Of a DNA stretch of 64,000 nt, positions 11,678 through 21,160 are shown piece after piece. Every line of letters begins with the position of its first letter. Position 1 is the stretch's first letter. The notes below the pieces were generated by a model. That model worked only from the letters and a program-made list of their open reading frames with translations. It had not been told where the DNA came from and made no database searches. Both the position numbers and the translations under genes were made by a program. The DNA is from Adiantum capillus-veneris (Eukaryota; Streptophyta; Polypodiopsida; Polypodiales; Pteridaceae). Location: assembly GCA_014529385.2 (NCBI GenBank), contig CM043956.1, positions 86,727,721 through 86,791,720 on the forward strand, read 5' to 3'.

Positions 11678-12721
11678 TCAGGGGAGGGCGAGGAGAGAGA
11701 GGCGGAGCACCACCAGGGCTTGGAAGAGGGAGGGCAGTTGCGAGCGGAGCACGGTGACACACGCTCGGGCTTCTTGAGAGTGCTTGTGCACGTTGTCGAT
11801 TCTCTGCCTCAGATCCGCAACAGTAGCTTGATCTGCATGAGCTAGTCCGGAGACGGTGGCGTGGATGGAGGCGGCGGCGGAGTGCAGCCCTTGAACCTCG
11901 AAAAAGAGAGCGCCCATGTCCTCCTGCTTCAGGTCACACTGCAGCTGCCACATGGGCCCACCCCACATCGTTACCGTCGCTAGGCTACTGCCGCTCTTGC
12001 AGCTGGAGGCGACGATCTTGCAGGCGCTGCGGATGGCGCCAGATGATGATCGGAGGGGGGGAGCGAAGGTTGCGATGGCGGAGGCCAGCACTAGCAGAGA
12101 TATGAGCAAGGTGCCATCCAAGGCATGATGGAGGGGCTGTGCTGCGGGATCACGTTGACAATTAGCTGCAGGTGCCAGCAGCTCGCGCTTGGCCGCCAGC
12201 AGCAAGGCCGCCTGCGCCTCTTTGATGGGCCTGTATTGGGCACTGCTGAGCGATTGAAGGCCATCTAAGCACGGTCGCAGCCGCCGTGCTGCTGCCAGGC
12301 GACCTGCTCTGGAGGTCTGTACTCCTCGGGCGCTCTGAACTAGCGCTGCCTGAAGGGAGCCCAGCTGGCGGTCCACGTCGTCTGCCACCTGCTTGAGAGA
12401 GGTGCAAGCGACCAGCAAGCTCAGCATCTCATCGGCGCGCTGGTTGGCGGGTGGAGGCGCAAGCGCATTCTTGAGAGCAGAGGCAAGAGCGGAGTGGGTG
12501 GAGAGCGTGCAGGCGCAGGCGTCAAGCAGCCAATTGAGATGCGCGCTTCCTCCCTGCAGCTGCAGCTGCCCGACCCGCTGTGCCAGGTCGGCATGGAAGC
12601 TGCCCATGAGTAGCTGCACGTCACCTTCCTCTGCGCTTGCTGCTAGTTGAAGGGGAGCCGTGTTCTTCATGCGGAATGACTGTACTCTGTCCACCAAGGC
12701 CAGAAGGTTGCCAGCGCCCAT
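11678..12721 (-). CDS. BPS1/ROH1-like (DUF793 or UPF0496 type) plant protein, intact
   Basis: This is a single-exon frame of 347 residues, Ala/Leu-rich and mostly helical. The N-terminal half has the helical pattern of the BYPASS1/ROH1 family: SAHLNWLLDACA, then a stretch near residue 95 beginning ADEMLSLLVACTSL. A single hydrophobic segment lies near residues 205-222 (LLISLLVLASAIATFAP), followed by another helical region rich in Gln and Asp. Members of the family act in root-to-shoot signalling or at membranes, but their biochemical role is poorly defined. No stops interrupt the frame, in contrast to the transposon genes. GC content is clearly higher than its surroundings. The start ATG at 12721 is the first in frame. 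The family call rests on overall pattern rather than a diagnostic motif, and UPF0496 is an alternative. Confidence 0.65.
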   Translation of the reverse strand: MGAGNLLALVDRVQSFRMKNTAPLQLAASAEEGDVQLLMGSFHADLAQRVGQLQLQGGSAHLNWLLDACACTLSTHSALASALKNALAPPPANQRADEMLSLLVACTSLKQVADDVDRQLGSLQAALVQSARGVQTSRAGRLAAARRLRPCLDGLQSLSSAQYRPIKEAQAALLLAAKRELLAPAANCQRDPAAQPLHHALDGTLLISLLVLASAIATFAPPLRSSSGAIRSACKIVASSCKSGSSLATVTMWGGPMWQLQCDLKQEDMGALFFEVQGLHSAAASIHATVSGLAHADQATVADLRQRIDNVHKHSQEARACVTVLRSQLPSLFQALVVLRLSLLALP

Positions 12722-12818
12722 TTTTCTGCTGATCTTATCGACTACAAGGCTACAAGCTTATGATGACGATGATTCTGCTCAACGCGGTGCTTGGGAAAAC
12801 TGGTTCGTCAGCACACAC

Positions 12819-12827
12819 ATTTATATA
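12819..12827 (-). promoter_or_regulatory. Candidate TATA box of the BPS1/ROH1-like gene
   Basis: TATATAAAT on the minus strand lies about 98 bp upstream of the ATG. That would put a transcription start near 12790 with a leader of about 70 nt. Confidence 0.55.
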
Positions 12828-13137
12828 CCTAAGTAATGGTGTGCTAGCTCCACCCTTTTGCTTGTGTGTATGCTTTAGTCATCTTGCTCTGGATTTCAGT
12901 CGATCCTCTTTACATGATTTCACCCACATGCGAATTCTTCTGCTAACTCGCATTTCTAGATTTTGTTTTTTAAACCTTGTCCAGGGTTCGCATATGCCAA
13001 AAAAAAATAAAGGGCACTAATATTCTCTACCCATCATGTACTTTCCATCTCAAAAGGCTAAGCTACTCTCTTTTGTTTCTTGCAAGGTGTCCTCCCCCTT
13101 CCTCTCTCTCGTCACTGCTTACCTCTTCTCTTGAGGG

Positions 13138-13141
<4 letters not shown>
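12828..13141. other. Upstream region of the host gene
   Basis: I see no gene here. It is moderately CT-rich, becoming a simple repeat at 13142. Confidence 0.4.
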
Positions 13142-13178
<37 letters not shown>

Positions 13179-13222
13179 ACTCTCACACACACACACACAT
13201 GCGCGCGCACACGCACACACAC
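13142..13222. repeat. (CT)n(CA)n microsatellite
   Basis: A CT run (13142-13172) passes into CA repeats (about 13186-13222), interrupted by a short GCGCGC stretch. Confidence 0.95.
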
Positions 13223-13999
13223 AATGATCCTAAAAGTCTTAATGCTTTTCTCGTGATGAATTTTTCATGTGATACTTCTTTTGCTTTATTTTTTGCACCT
13301 AGAGTGATTGGACTACTTAGTTTTAGTGTGAGTAACTTAGAATCTTCTAGTCAAATACTTTTTTTAAGATCGATGGACTTGAATGCATGCCTCACCATAT
13401 CCCGTGATTAATTTTGCATGTCATACTGCTTTTGCTTTTCTACACCTAGAGTGAATTGCACTACTTAGTTTTAGTGTGAGTAAAGAATCTTTTTACGTGA
13501 ACAAAGAATCCGATCCGTTGTAAAAGATCTAAGATATTGAGCTCGAAATTAGACCAAAGGGCCTATAAGCATTTAAAACTTGTAAGACCACTCTTTGGAA
13601 CTCCATCATACTTTCCAATTTTTGTTACGATTTTTCTTCAGCTGTTCTTCTACTCTCCCCCTTACGCTTAAAGTGCATGTATATTTGACTAGCCAGGTAA
13701 AAAATCTCACAAGTATTAAAAGTCTTAATGTTTTTCTCGTCGTGATAAATTTTGCATGTGATTCTTATTTTGATTTTGTACATGTGGAGTGATTGCACTA
13801 CTTAGTTTTAGTGTGAGTAAATAATCTTTTAACGTGAACAATTTACACACATGGAGTGATTGCACTAGTTAGTTTTAGTGTGAGTGAAGAATCTTTTAAT
13901 ATGAACAAAGAATTTGATCGGTTGCAATATCTAAGATATTGAATCTCCTAATCAAGCTACTAATTAGACCAATTTAAAGTTGATCCCATCATCCCAAAT

Positions 14000-14520
14000 C
14001 CTAGATTGCACCCTTTGCTACATAGTACTAGCTTTGTATGATCATCATGCTTTATGTTCAATGTCAATTGAATGCCATACAAAGAGAATCTTAATGCACT
14101 ATTATCCCAAGGTAAGGCAAGGTCTACCGTCTATGAAGACAAAAGCTCGCCCTCTAGATGGCTTGAACTCAATATCTTTTTTTTTCCATTGGTACTCTAA
14201 CAAAACTTTTCTAAACACTTGGAGAACCTACTCATGGAAAATTTTAATGGTAAAATTGACTATATACTTTGAAAGTTTCTACTCTAGATTTTGTAAGTTT
14301 CACCTTCAAATCTATAATTATAGGTAAATTTCAAATTTGTAGGTGGGATTCCACTAAACCTAGATTTGTCTACGTTCCAAAAGCAAGTCTATGTCATGGT
14401 CGAAACGTTTTTTGCTAAGTCCTGAAGAATGACATGAGTTTTTTTTGTGATTTGTCTTTCTGCCCAAAACTATACATATGTTAATGCTTCCTATTGCTTT
14501 ACCCTATTTTTTCTAGATAA
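14000..14520. repeat. Module duplicated at 29733-30250
   Basis: Starting GCACCCTTTGCTACATAG, this is closely matched after the 3' LTR at 29728. It shows what the target of the LTR element at 16456-29727 looked like before insertion: CCTAGATTG followed directly by CACCC. Confidence 0.85.
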
Positions 14521-14875
14521 GGCCTCTTGTAGCAATACAAAAATTTGCAACCTACTCATATGCTCTCACCTACAGAAGGTTGATGTCGCTAGCCAAAAAC
14601 TGTCCCCTTGATTACGAGTTGATGCAACACAACTGCTTCTTCAAACATGAAACAATGGGCTTTATGCCTGGCATATGTAGCTAATGACAAAGAGTAAAAT
14701 CAACAACACGGATGCTAACAATCCCAATGCTTAGCTTAGCACCCTCCAATTCAAAAAATGAGTTGAAGTTGGGATTTAGTGAGGGATTTTAAACCTTAGA
14801 AGCAAAAGCTCCAACAGTGATTTATATGAAAGGTCAACAATCAGTTGACGATTGTTGTGACTCCGGAGATGATTC

Positions 14876-14877
<2 letters not shown>

Positions 14878-14951
<74 letters not shown>
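14878..14951. repeat. Composite (GT)n(GA)n microsatellite
   Basis: About 18 GT units are followed by about 18 GA units. The flanks resemble those of the tract at 2585-2689. Confidence 0.95.
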
Positions 14952-14953
<2 letters not shown>

Positions 14954-16455
14954 GGAATAAAGGGTAGCTTAATTTTCTACACCTAGACTAGTGGTTGCAC
15001 TACTTAGTTTTACTGTGAGTAACTTAGAATCTTTTAATCTAATACTTTCTTTAAGGCCGATGGACTTGAATACATGTGTCACCATATCCCGTGACTTATT
15101 TTGCATGTGATACTTCTTTTGCTTTTCTACACCTAGAGTGAATTGCACTACTTAGTTTTAGTGTGAGCAAAGAATCCGATCCGTTGTAAAAGATTTAAGA
15201 TATTGAATCTCCTAATTGAACTCTTAATTAGACCAAAGGGCCTATAAGCATTTAGACTTGTAAGACCACTGTTTGGAACTCCATCATACTTTCCACTTTT
15301 TCTTCAGCTTTTCTTCTACTCCCCCCTTAGGCTTAAAGTGCATGTATATTTGACTAGCCAGGTAAAAAATCTCACAAGTATTAAAAATCTTAATGCTTTT
15401 CTTGTCGTGATGAATTTTGCATGTGATTCTTATTTTGATTTTGTACATGTGGAGTGATTGTACTACTGATTGCACTAGTTAGTTTTAGTGTGAGTGAAGA
15501 ATCTTTTAATATGAACAAAGAATTTGATCGGTTGCAATATCTAAGATATTGAATCTCCTAATCAAGCTATTAATTAGACCAAAGGGCCAATTTAAAGCTG
15601 ATCCTACCATCCCAAATCCTAGATTGCACCCTTTGACAGAGAATTGGAATAAAGAGTAGGTTAATTTTCTACACCTATAGTTGTTGCACTGCTTAGTTTT
15701 ACTGTGAGTAACTTAGAATCTTTTAATCTAATACTTTCTTTAAGGCCGATGGACTTGAAGACATGTGTCACCATATCCCGTGACTTATTTTGCATGTGAT
15801 ATTTCTTTTGCTTTTCTACACCTAGAGTGAATTGCACTACTTAGTTTTAGTGTGAGTAAAGAATCTTTTTACGTGAACGAAGAATCCGATCCGTTGTAAA
15901 AGATTTAAGATAATGAATCTCCTAATTGAACTCTTAATTAGACCAAAGGGCCTATAAGCATTTAGACTTGTAAGACCGTTGTTTGGAATTCCATCATACT
16001 TTCCACTTTTTGTTAAGCTTTTTCTTCAGCTTTTCTTCTACTCCCCCCCCTTAGGCTTAAAGTGCATGTATATTTGACTAGCCAGGTAAAAAATCTCACA
16101 AGTATTAAAAATCTTAATGCTTTTCTTGTCGTGATGAATTTTGCATGTGATTCTTATTTTGATTTTGTACATGTGGAGTGATTGAACTACTTAGTTTTAT
16201 TGTGAGTAAATAATCTTCTAATGTGAACAATTTGCATACATGGAGTGATTGCACTAGTTAGTTTTAGTGTGAATGAAGAATCTTTTAATATGAACAAAGA
16301 ATTTGATCGGTTGCAATATCTAAGATATTGAATCTCCTAATCAAGTTAGTTTTAGTGGGAGTAAAGAATCTTTTAATGTGAACAAAGAATTTGATCCGCT
16401 ATTAATTAGACCAAACTGCCTATTTAAAGATCCCATCATCCCAAATCCTAGATTG

Positions 16456-16626
16456 TGTTAGGTAAAGGCGGTGTACCTCACTGTGGTTTGCCCGTGTCTG
16501 TCAGCCAGTTTCCGGCTGCTCACATTTATCTCCTTATCCTTTATACATACAAAGAATAAGGAGCTCTCACTCATTCTCACATTGTGCTCATATAATGAGA
16601 TTTGTAAGCTCCACCCACTTCCTGTG

Positions 16627-16664
<38 letters not shown>

Positions 16665-16690
16665 ACATGCATCGCATTCGTGCATTCACA
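16456..16690 (+). repeat. 5' LTR of the pol-less Copia-type element
   Basis: This is 235 bp and includes a (GT)n tract at 16629-16662 where the 3' LTR has (CT)n. It is followed by a decayed tRNA-Met primer site. Confidence 0.9.
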
Positions 16691-16692
16691 AT

Positions 16693-16704
16693 TTGTATTA
16701 GAGC
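16693..16704 (+). promoter_or_regulatory. Decayed tRNA-Met primer binding site
   Basis: TTGTATTAGAGC matches the copia primer site TGGTATCAGAGC at 10 of 12 positions. One of the two changes is C to T. Confidence 0.7.
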
Positions 16705-18265
16705 TTTGGCGACACACATGGAACGGCTTCCCAGAGAGACGAAAGTGACAGAGCTCGGCTATGGCAGCTTGGGCTCGGTAGCGGTGGATACGGCTCGACG
16801 GTGTCAGATCTCAGCTAAGCTATGTATATTTAGGTTTTGTAGAGCTTGTGTAGCAAGCCATTGCTGAATTTTGTAGAGAAAGAGAAGAAACAATAAGTGT
16901 TGCAACTCGTTTTTACTGTTTTTGGATCCCGAGATAGTGTTTTTTGCATATATCCATCACAAAATTACAACAAGTGTAACAGCAACAAGTTTATGCTGCA
17001 TTTTTGGGCCGAAAAGAGAGCATATCTCTCACACCCAGACTCGCATACATGTGATCTAGGAGTCTACCCTGAGGTTTTGGCGCGTTCTTCACGTGCTAAT
17101 CATATCAAAATTTTAAATTTTGAGTGCTCAATTTTTTGCAGCAGCCTATCAAAAATCTCGACATATCGAGGTTTTGAAGTTTGATTTCTACAGTGTAGAG
17201 AGTGATGCGGTTTGCATCTTTGGCTATATATGGCACACTGTGGTGTCATTTGAGAGAGAATTCACCTTGTTTTTGTGTATGCAAGTGATACTTCAGATGT
17301 GACTTTCGTCACACATGTGGATGCGGTTTCGTGCGCATTGTTTGACTGTGTGGGACATTTCAGAGAGCTTTTTTAGCACGATTTTGTGCAGTTTCATGCT
17401 ATGTATGCATTATGCAGATATAGTTTGAGCTAGCCATAGTTCACAGTAGCAAGTTTACAGGTTTGCAGTGTTTTTTGGATAGGTACACGTCCATAGAGCT
17501 ACTCAATCAGGAGTGAGCTAGTTTGTTATGCTTTTGGCATTGCATGTAGACGATTTATGGATTTTTCTACTGAGACAGTGTCTATTGTCATGCATATTTG
17601 GTGAGATTTTTTGAGTTTTCTTTCTCAGTTTTCAGGGAAAACTCTGCCGGATTTTTCCCAAGATTTCTCGCCATGGTTTATACATATTCGCAGTTTGCTC
17701 TTTGATGGTTTAGTGGTCGAGTTGACTTCCACTCTGGCAGTTATTTGCGGTTGTTTTGGCTTGTGGTTTGCGTTGAGTTTTGACTCATTTTGCAAAGGAA
17801 ATTCTTTTTTTTTCCCCTGTCTTCTCGCCATAAAAGTTTGCAGTGTTGTGCCATCTTGTACAGTGGTTTATATATTCCCACTTCGACAATGATCGAGTGT
17901 TTACTCTCACTTTTGACAAGTTCTGTCAATTTGAACACAGTTTGGCATTCTTGTACCCACTCTCGCAGGAGTGAGGATTAGCATATGCTTGTGTGGCTAC
18001 AGACAGGTAGTCACAGATTTCACAGGTTTTTGAAGATATTTGCAGGTAGTTACTCTTGTGAGATGCGTTTTGAGCTAGTTTGCTCTCTACTTGCATATAT
18101 GGTTATGTGCTTTACGCTCGGTTGAGCAGTTTTTTCCAGTTTATGCTTGCAAACTGTGGAGTTGTTTTATACATATGTGAGCATTGTTTTTGATGCGATT
18201 GATCATGCTTTTAAGCATCATGTAGTGGTCGAGTTACCTCCCACTTTGTTTACCATAGTTTTGGC
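16705..18265 (+). other. Leader and decayed 5' internal region
   Basis: This is T-rich sequence with no frame resembling gag. It may be the untranslated leader plus an unrecognisable part of gag. Confidence 0.4.
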
Positions 18266-18730
18266 ATGGATATGGAGACGCTTCAGGTTAGAGGCGGTTC
18301 TCGCTCACGATCGCGGCAGACATGTCGGCACTGCGGCCACGATGGGCATATTAGGCATCGTTGCTTCAGGCATATGAGGCAGTGGAAGAGGCAGATGCAT
18401 GGTGCTACTATGAGGACATATGTTAGAGAGTATGGATGTGACGAGCATGTCACTTTTGAATCTATCTTGCCTTCAGACTACTTTGTGTCTTGGGATAGCA
18501 CATTGTCTACGCGTTTTCTACTAGACGAGCATGCAGGTTTTCACGTGACGCCACGTCGTGATTTGTTTTTCTCTTTCTCTAGTGGAAGACTTGGTTGTGT
18601 GCAGTTTGTTGATGGTTCACCATATGACATAGAGGGTGCTTGAGATGTATGCATGTCTTTACCTAGCATTGCATTGCTTATGGTACGGGATGTATGTTAT
18701 GTACCAGGACTCAGCCAGAGTCTCATTTCA
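18266..18730 (+). pseudogene. Gag zinc knuckle and protease remnant
   Basis: A CCHC knuckle (CRHCGHDGHIRHRC) is encoded at 18323-18364. Downstream, the run ending FHVTPRRDLF (near 18540-18570) resembles the copia protease region, but the catalytic DSG is not preserved. A further segment near 18690 (CYVPGLSQSLIS) resembles the sequence normally after the protease. The frame ends at 18643 and decays. Confidence 0.6.
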
Positions 18731-19011
18731 CTGCGTTAGTTGTTGCAGAGTAGTTATGATTGTGTACTGCTTGGAGAGTTGTCATTTCATATACATAGGG
18801 GATCATTGGTGATAGCCAGAGGTGCTAGGAGTGGTTCGGTATAACCTTTGCATATTTCTGACACACGAGACGGTGTAGTCTCTGTCTATTTGCAGCCATG
18901 TTTAGAGCAAGAGACAAAGTGTGTCTCTTTTGCAGATGTGCTCATGGGGAGCAGCTTGTGCATTTGTCTTTTGGTGTCGTTCATGCAGATAGTGGTATCT
19001 CTGGGGCATTA

Positions 19012-19038
19012 GGGGAATTTTGAGGTCATTTTTGTGCC
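19012..19038 (+). repeat. Left terminal inverted repeat
   Basis: This 27 bp repeat starts GGGGAATTTTGAGG and ends TTTGTGCC. The right copy is its reverse complement with one mismatch. Confidence 0.9.
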
Positions 19039-19386
19039 TTTTAGCATGTAGAGAGAGAGTGGTCTCAACCAATGGTTGACGAGCTTCCGTTACGGAACCT
19101 CTATTTTTGAAAACTCACAAAAAAAGCAAATATTCTATCTTTACCGCAACTTTGAGCTGGTAAATAGCAATGTAAACAAGTAAAAGTGCAAAGGCATTCA
19201 ATAGCTGTCGCTTTTAGAAAGACGTACTTCTCATATTATATTGTTTTCATTTTGCACGTCGTCATCATAAAACAACGTTTGGATTCTATCTCATGATCTT
19301 TTCCAGATTTGAACCGTTTTTTGCACATTCTGCTTATTCTTCTCTTGAACTCAGGCTAAACTTCTCTGCTCATTTCTTTTTTCACC

Positions 19387-20691
19387 ATGGAATCTTCATC
19401 ACGATCAAAACGACCAAGAACTTCCATTGAAGCCATTGTCACTTACAACACGACTGATCAAAATGGAGAATGGATTCCAATAACTATACACAAAGGAACG
19501 TGGATACTGATGCAACAGAACAAGAGAATAAAGTCTTCCACCAAAAACTCTTTCTTGGCGGGATGGAAGGGCATTGTTAAAGATTTCAGCTTTGGCGACA
19601 ACAAAAAATCAATCAAAGAGGTGCTGGTGCAGCATGTGTACATGCATAAAGATCTGCATATTAACTCAGAGAGTTCTGCTTTGCCATTACATAGACCAAA
19701 CTGTAAGTCTCTTAACTTAAATTCTTATTTGTAATGCATGTTGTATAAGGTTATTTGTTGTACAGATTTGTATCCTTCAAACATTATGGAATGGCAGCCA
19801 GTAGAATGTGTTATAAATATTCTGGATGTGTGTTATGGATCAATTGGTGAAGAAATATACAAGGGAAGGACTAAGGGTTCATTGGCAGAGAATGGAATAT
19901 TCTTCTTTGACCATTATTATGTTCCACCTAGAAGGACTGGAGAACTTGGAGCCACAACTAAGCTAGACTTGCCTGATTTCAAAAGTGGAGAATGGTCACT
20001 CCCTAGCTCAAATACAAGTGAGGGCTACAGGTGCAAACTGTTTTGTGAGATTCAAAAGTGTTTGAAAGCAAACATAGCAAGCAAACAGAGTAGAATTTCT
20101 ATATTCATGCCCATTACAGTTTTTGTAGACTTCTTCTCTAATGCTGAAGTCAGAAAATCTAGAACAATGTTTTCAGTGAAGACTTTAGACTCAGCAAATG
20201 TACTTGAATTTGTGGATGAGGGTTGGAACACCAAAACAGTGAATGGAATCACTTGTAATGTGCAAGCTGGTTCAATTGCTTGCAAATACATGATAGGGAC
20301 ACAAAACTTCATTATGTCATTTTATTACAGAAGATGGAACTATGTTGGTGGTCAGCTAACTCCACTTGATCAAGACATGGAGGACTTCATTGAAAGCCCA
20401 ATAGAAGACATTGATATATGGGTAAACAATGAGCATCTGTCAATTGTAAAGATAAGAGGCATGTGTAGCTTACATCAATTGAGATTGGACTTGCAAAATG
20501 ATGAAATTGAACTGCCCACAACATTCTGCTTTCAAATAAATGGTGGAAAGGTAACTGTTATCCCTAAAAGTCTCTTGTTCTCTTATTGGTTCTTTATTTG
20601 ACTTGGGTTGTTTTTGTAGGTATCAAAAAGGAATGAAAAGAGGCTACAGTGCAAGGACATCTTGGATGGCATTGTACATTTGGTGCCTTGA
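19387..20691 (+). CDS. Transposon gene 1: BAH-like protein, intact
   Basis: The model is exons 19387-19702, 19766-20550 and 20620-20691, joined by GT-AG introns of 63 and 69 bp, giving 390 residues with no internal stop. The ATG sits in a good context (ACCATGG). The first ~150 residues follow the pattern of a BAH (bromo-adjacent homology) module: a hydrophobic start near IHKGTWILM, a GWKGIVKDF strand, a YPSNIMEWQPVECVINILDV segment and a late FFFDHYYVPPRR. This is pattern recognition, not a profile match. BAH modules usually bind nucleosomes or modified histones, which would suit the H3-like gene next door. The C-terminal ~230 residues are unrecognised and end in a short basic patch (VSKRNEKR). 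It is the only gene of the element that appears intact. Confidence 0.7.
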
Positions 20692-20714
20692 ACATCCTTT
20701 AAGGCAATTTTGTA

Positions 20715-21160
20715 ACACATGACCTGCAAGGATCTTATTTTGTATCACATGACCTGCAAGGATCTTGTTTTTTATCACATGACCTGCAAGGATCTTATTG
20801 AAATAAATATCTAAAAGGATCTTTATTTTGTTATTGAAATGCAACTTTTCCAAACATCAATGATTTTACTTCAATGATTTGATTTTGTAACAGAGTCTTA
20901 AAACAAGGTGATCAAAATGTATTCAATTTCAAATATTTGCAATTACATAGACAATTGGATACAAGTGGGCTATAGAATAGACAATTGGATACAAGTGGGA
21001 AGCTTGATACAAGTGGGCTACAATTAGATACAAGTGGGAATCTTGATACAAGTGGGCTGCAAAAAGCTTGATACAAGCTTGATACAAGCTTGATACAAAG
21101 GGCTATAGAATAGACAATGGGATACAAGTGGGAAGCTTGATACAAGTGGGCTACAAAAAG
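20715..21160. repeat. Short tandem repeats between convergent genes
   Basis: ATGACCTGCAAGGATCTT occurs three times with 36-38 bp spacing (20718-20795). Beyond it, units of TTGGATACAAGTGGG or CTTGATACAAGTGGG recur about ten times (20950-21160). This is the gap between the 3' ends of genes 1 and 2, so the arrays lie in or near both 3' untranslated regions. Confidence 0.8.

Larger units (their letters stand above)
13300..16455. repeat. Array of ~690 bp repeat units
   Basis: The block GGCCGATGGACTTGAA occurs near 15055 and 15746 (spacing 691), in altered form near 13371, and again at 50149. Other shared blocks are AGTGAATTGCACTACTTAG, TAGTTTTAGTGTGAG (about a dozen times) and ACTCCATCATACTTTCCA (13601, 15278, 15990). 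Units cover roughly 13300-13990, 14985-15620 and 15670-16450. A different module, also found at 29733-30260, separates the first two. No coding potential is seen. Confidence 0.8.

Noticed and set aside
12393-12650. Open frames on the opposite strand of the BPS1/ROH1-like gene
   Set aside because: They are shadows caused by high GC content. The minus-strand frame is longer and has a family-like pattern.
18266-18643. RS-like basic frame (RGGSRSRSR) considered as a splicing factor
   Set aside because: The adjacent CCHC knuckle, protease-like tail and LTR context make it a gag remnant.
20715-21160. Regular short repeats considered as a CRISPR-like array
   Set aside because: Repeats and spacers are irregular, there are no cas genes, and the sequence is eukaryotic. 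They are simple tandem repeats.
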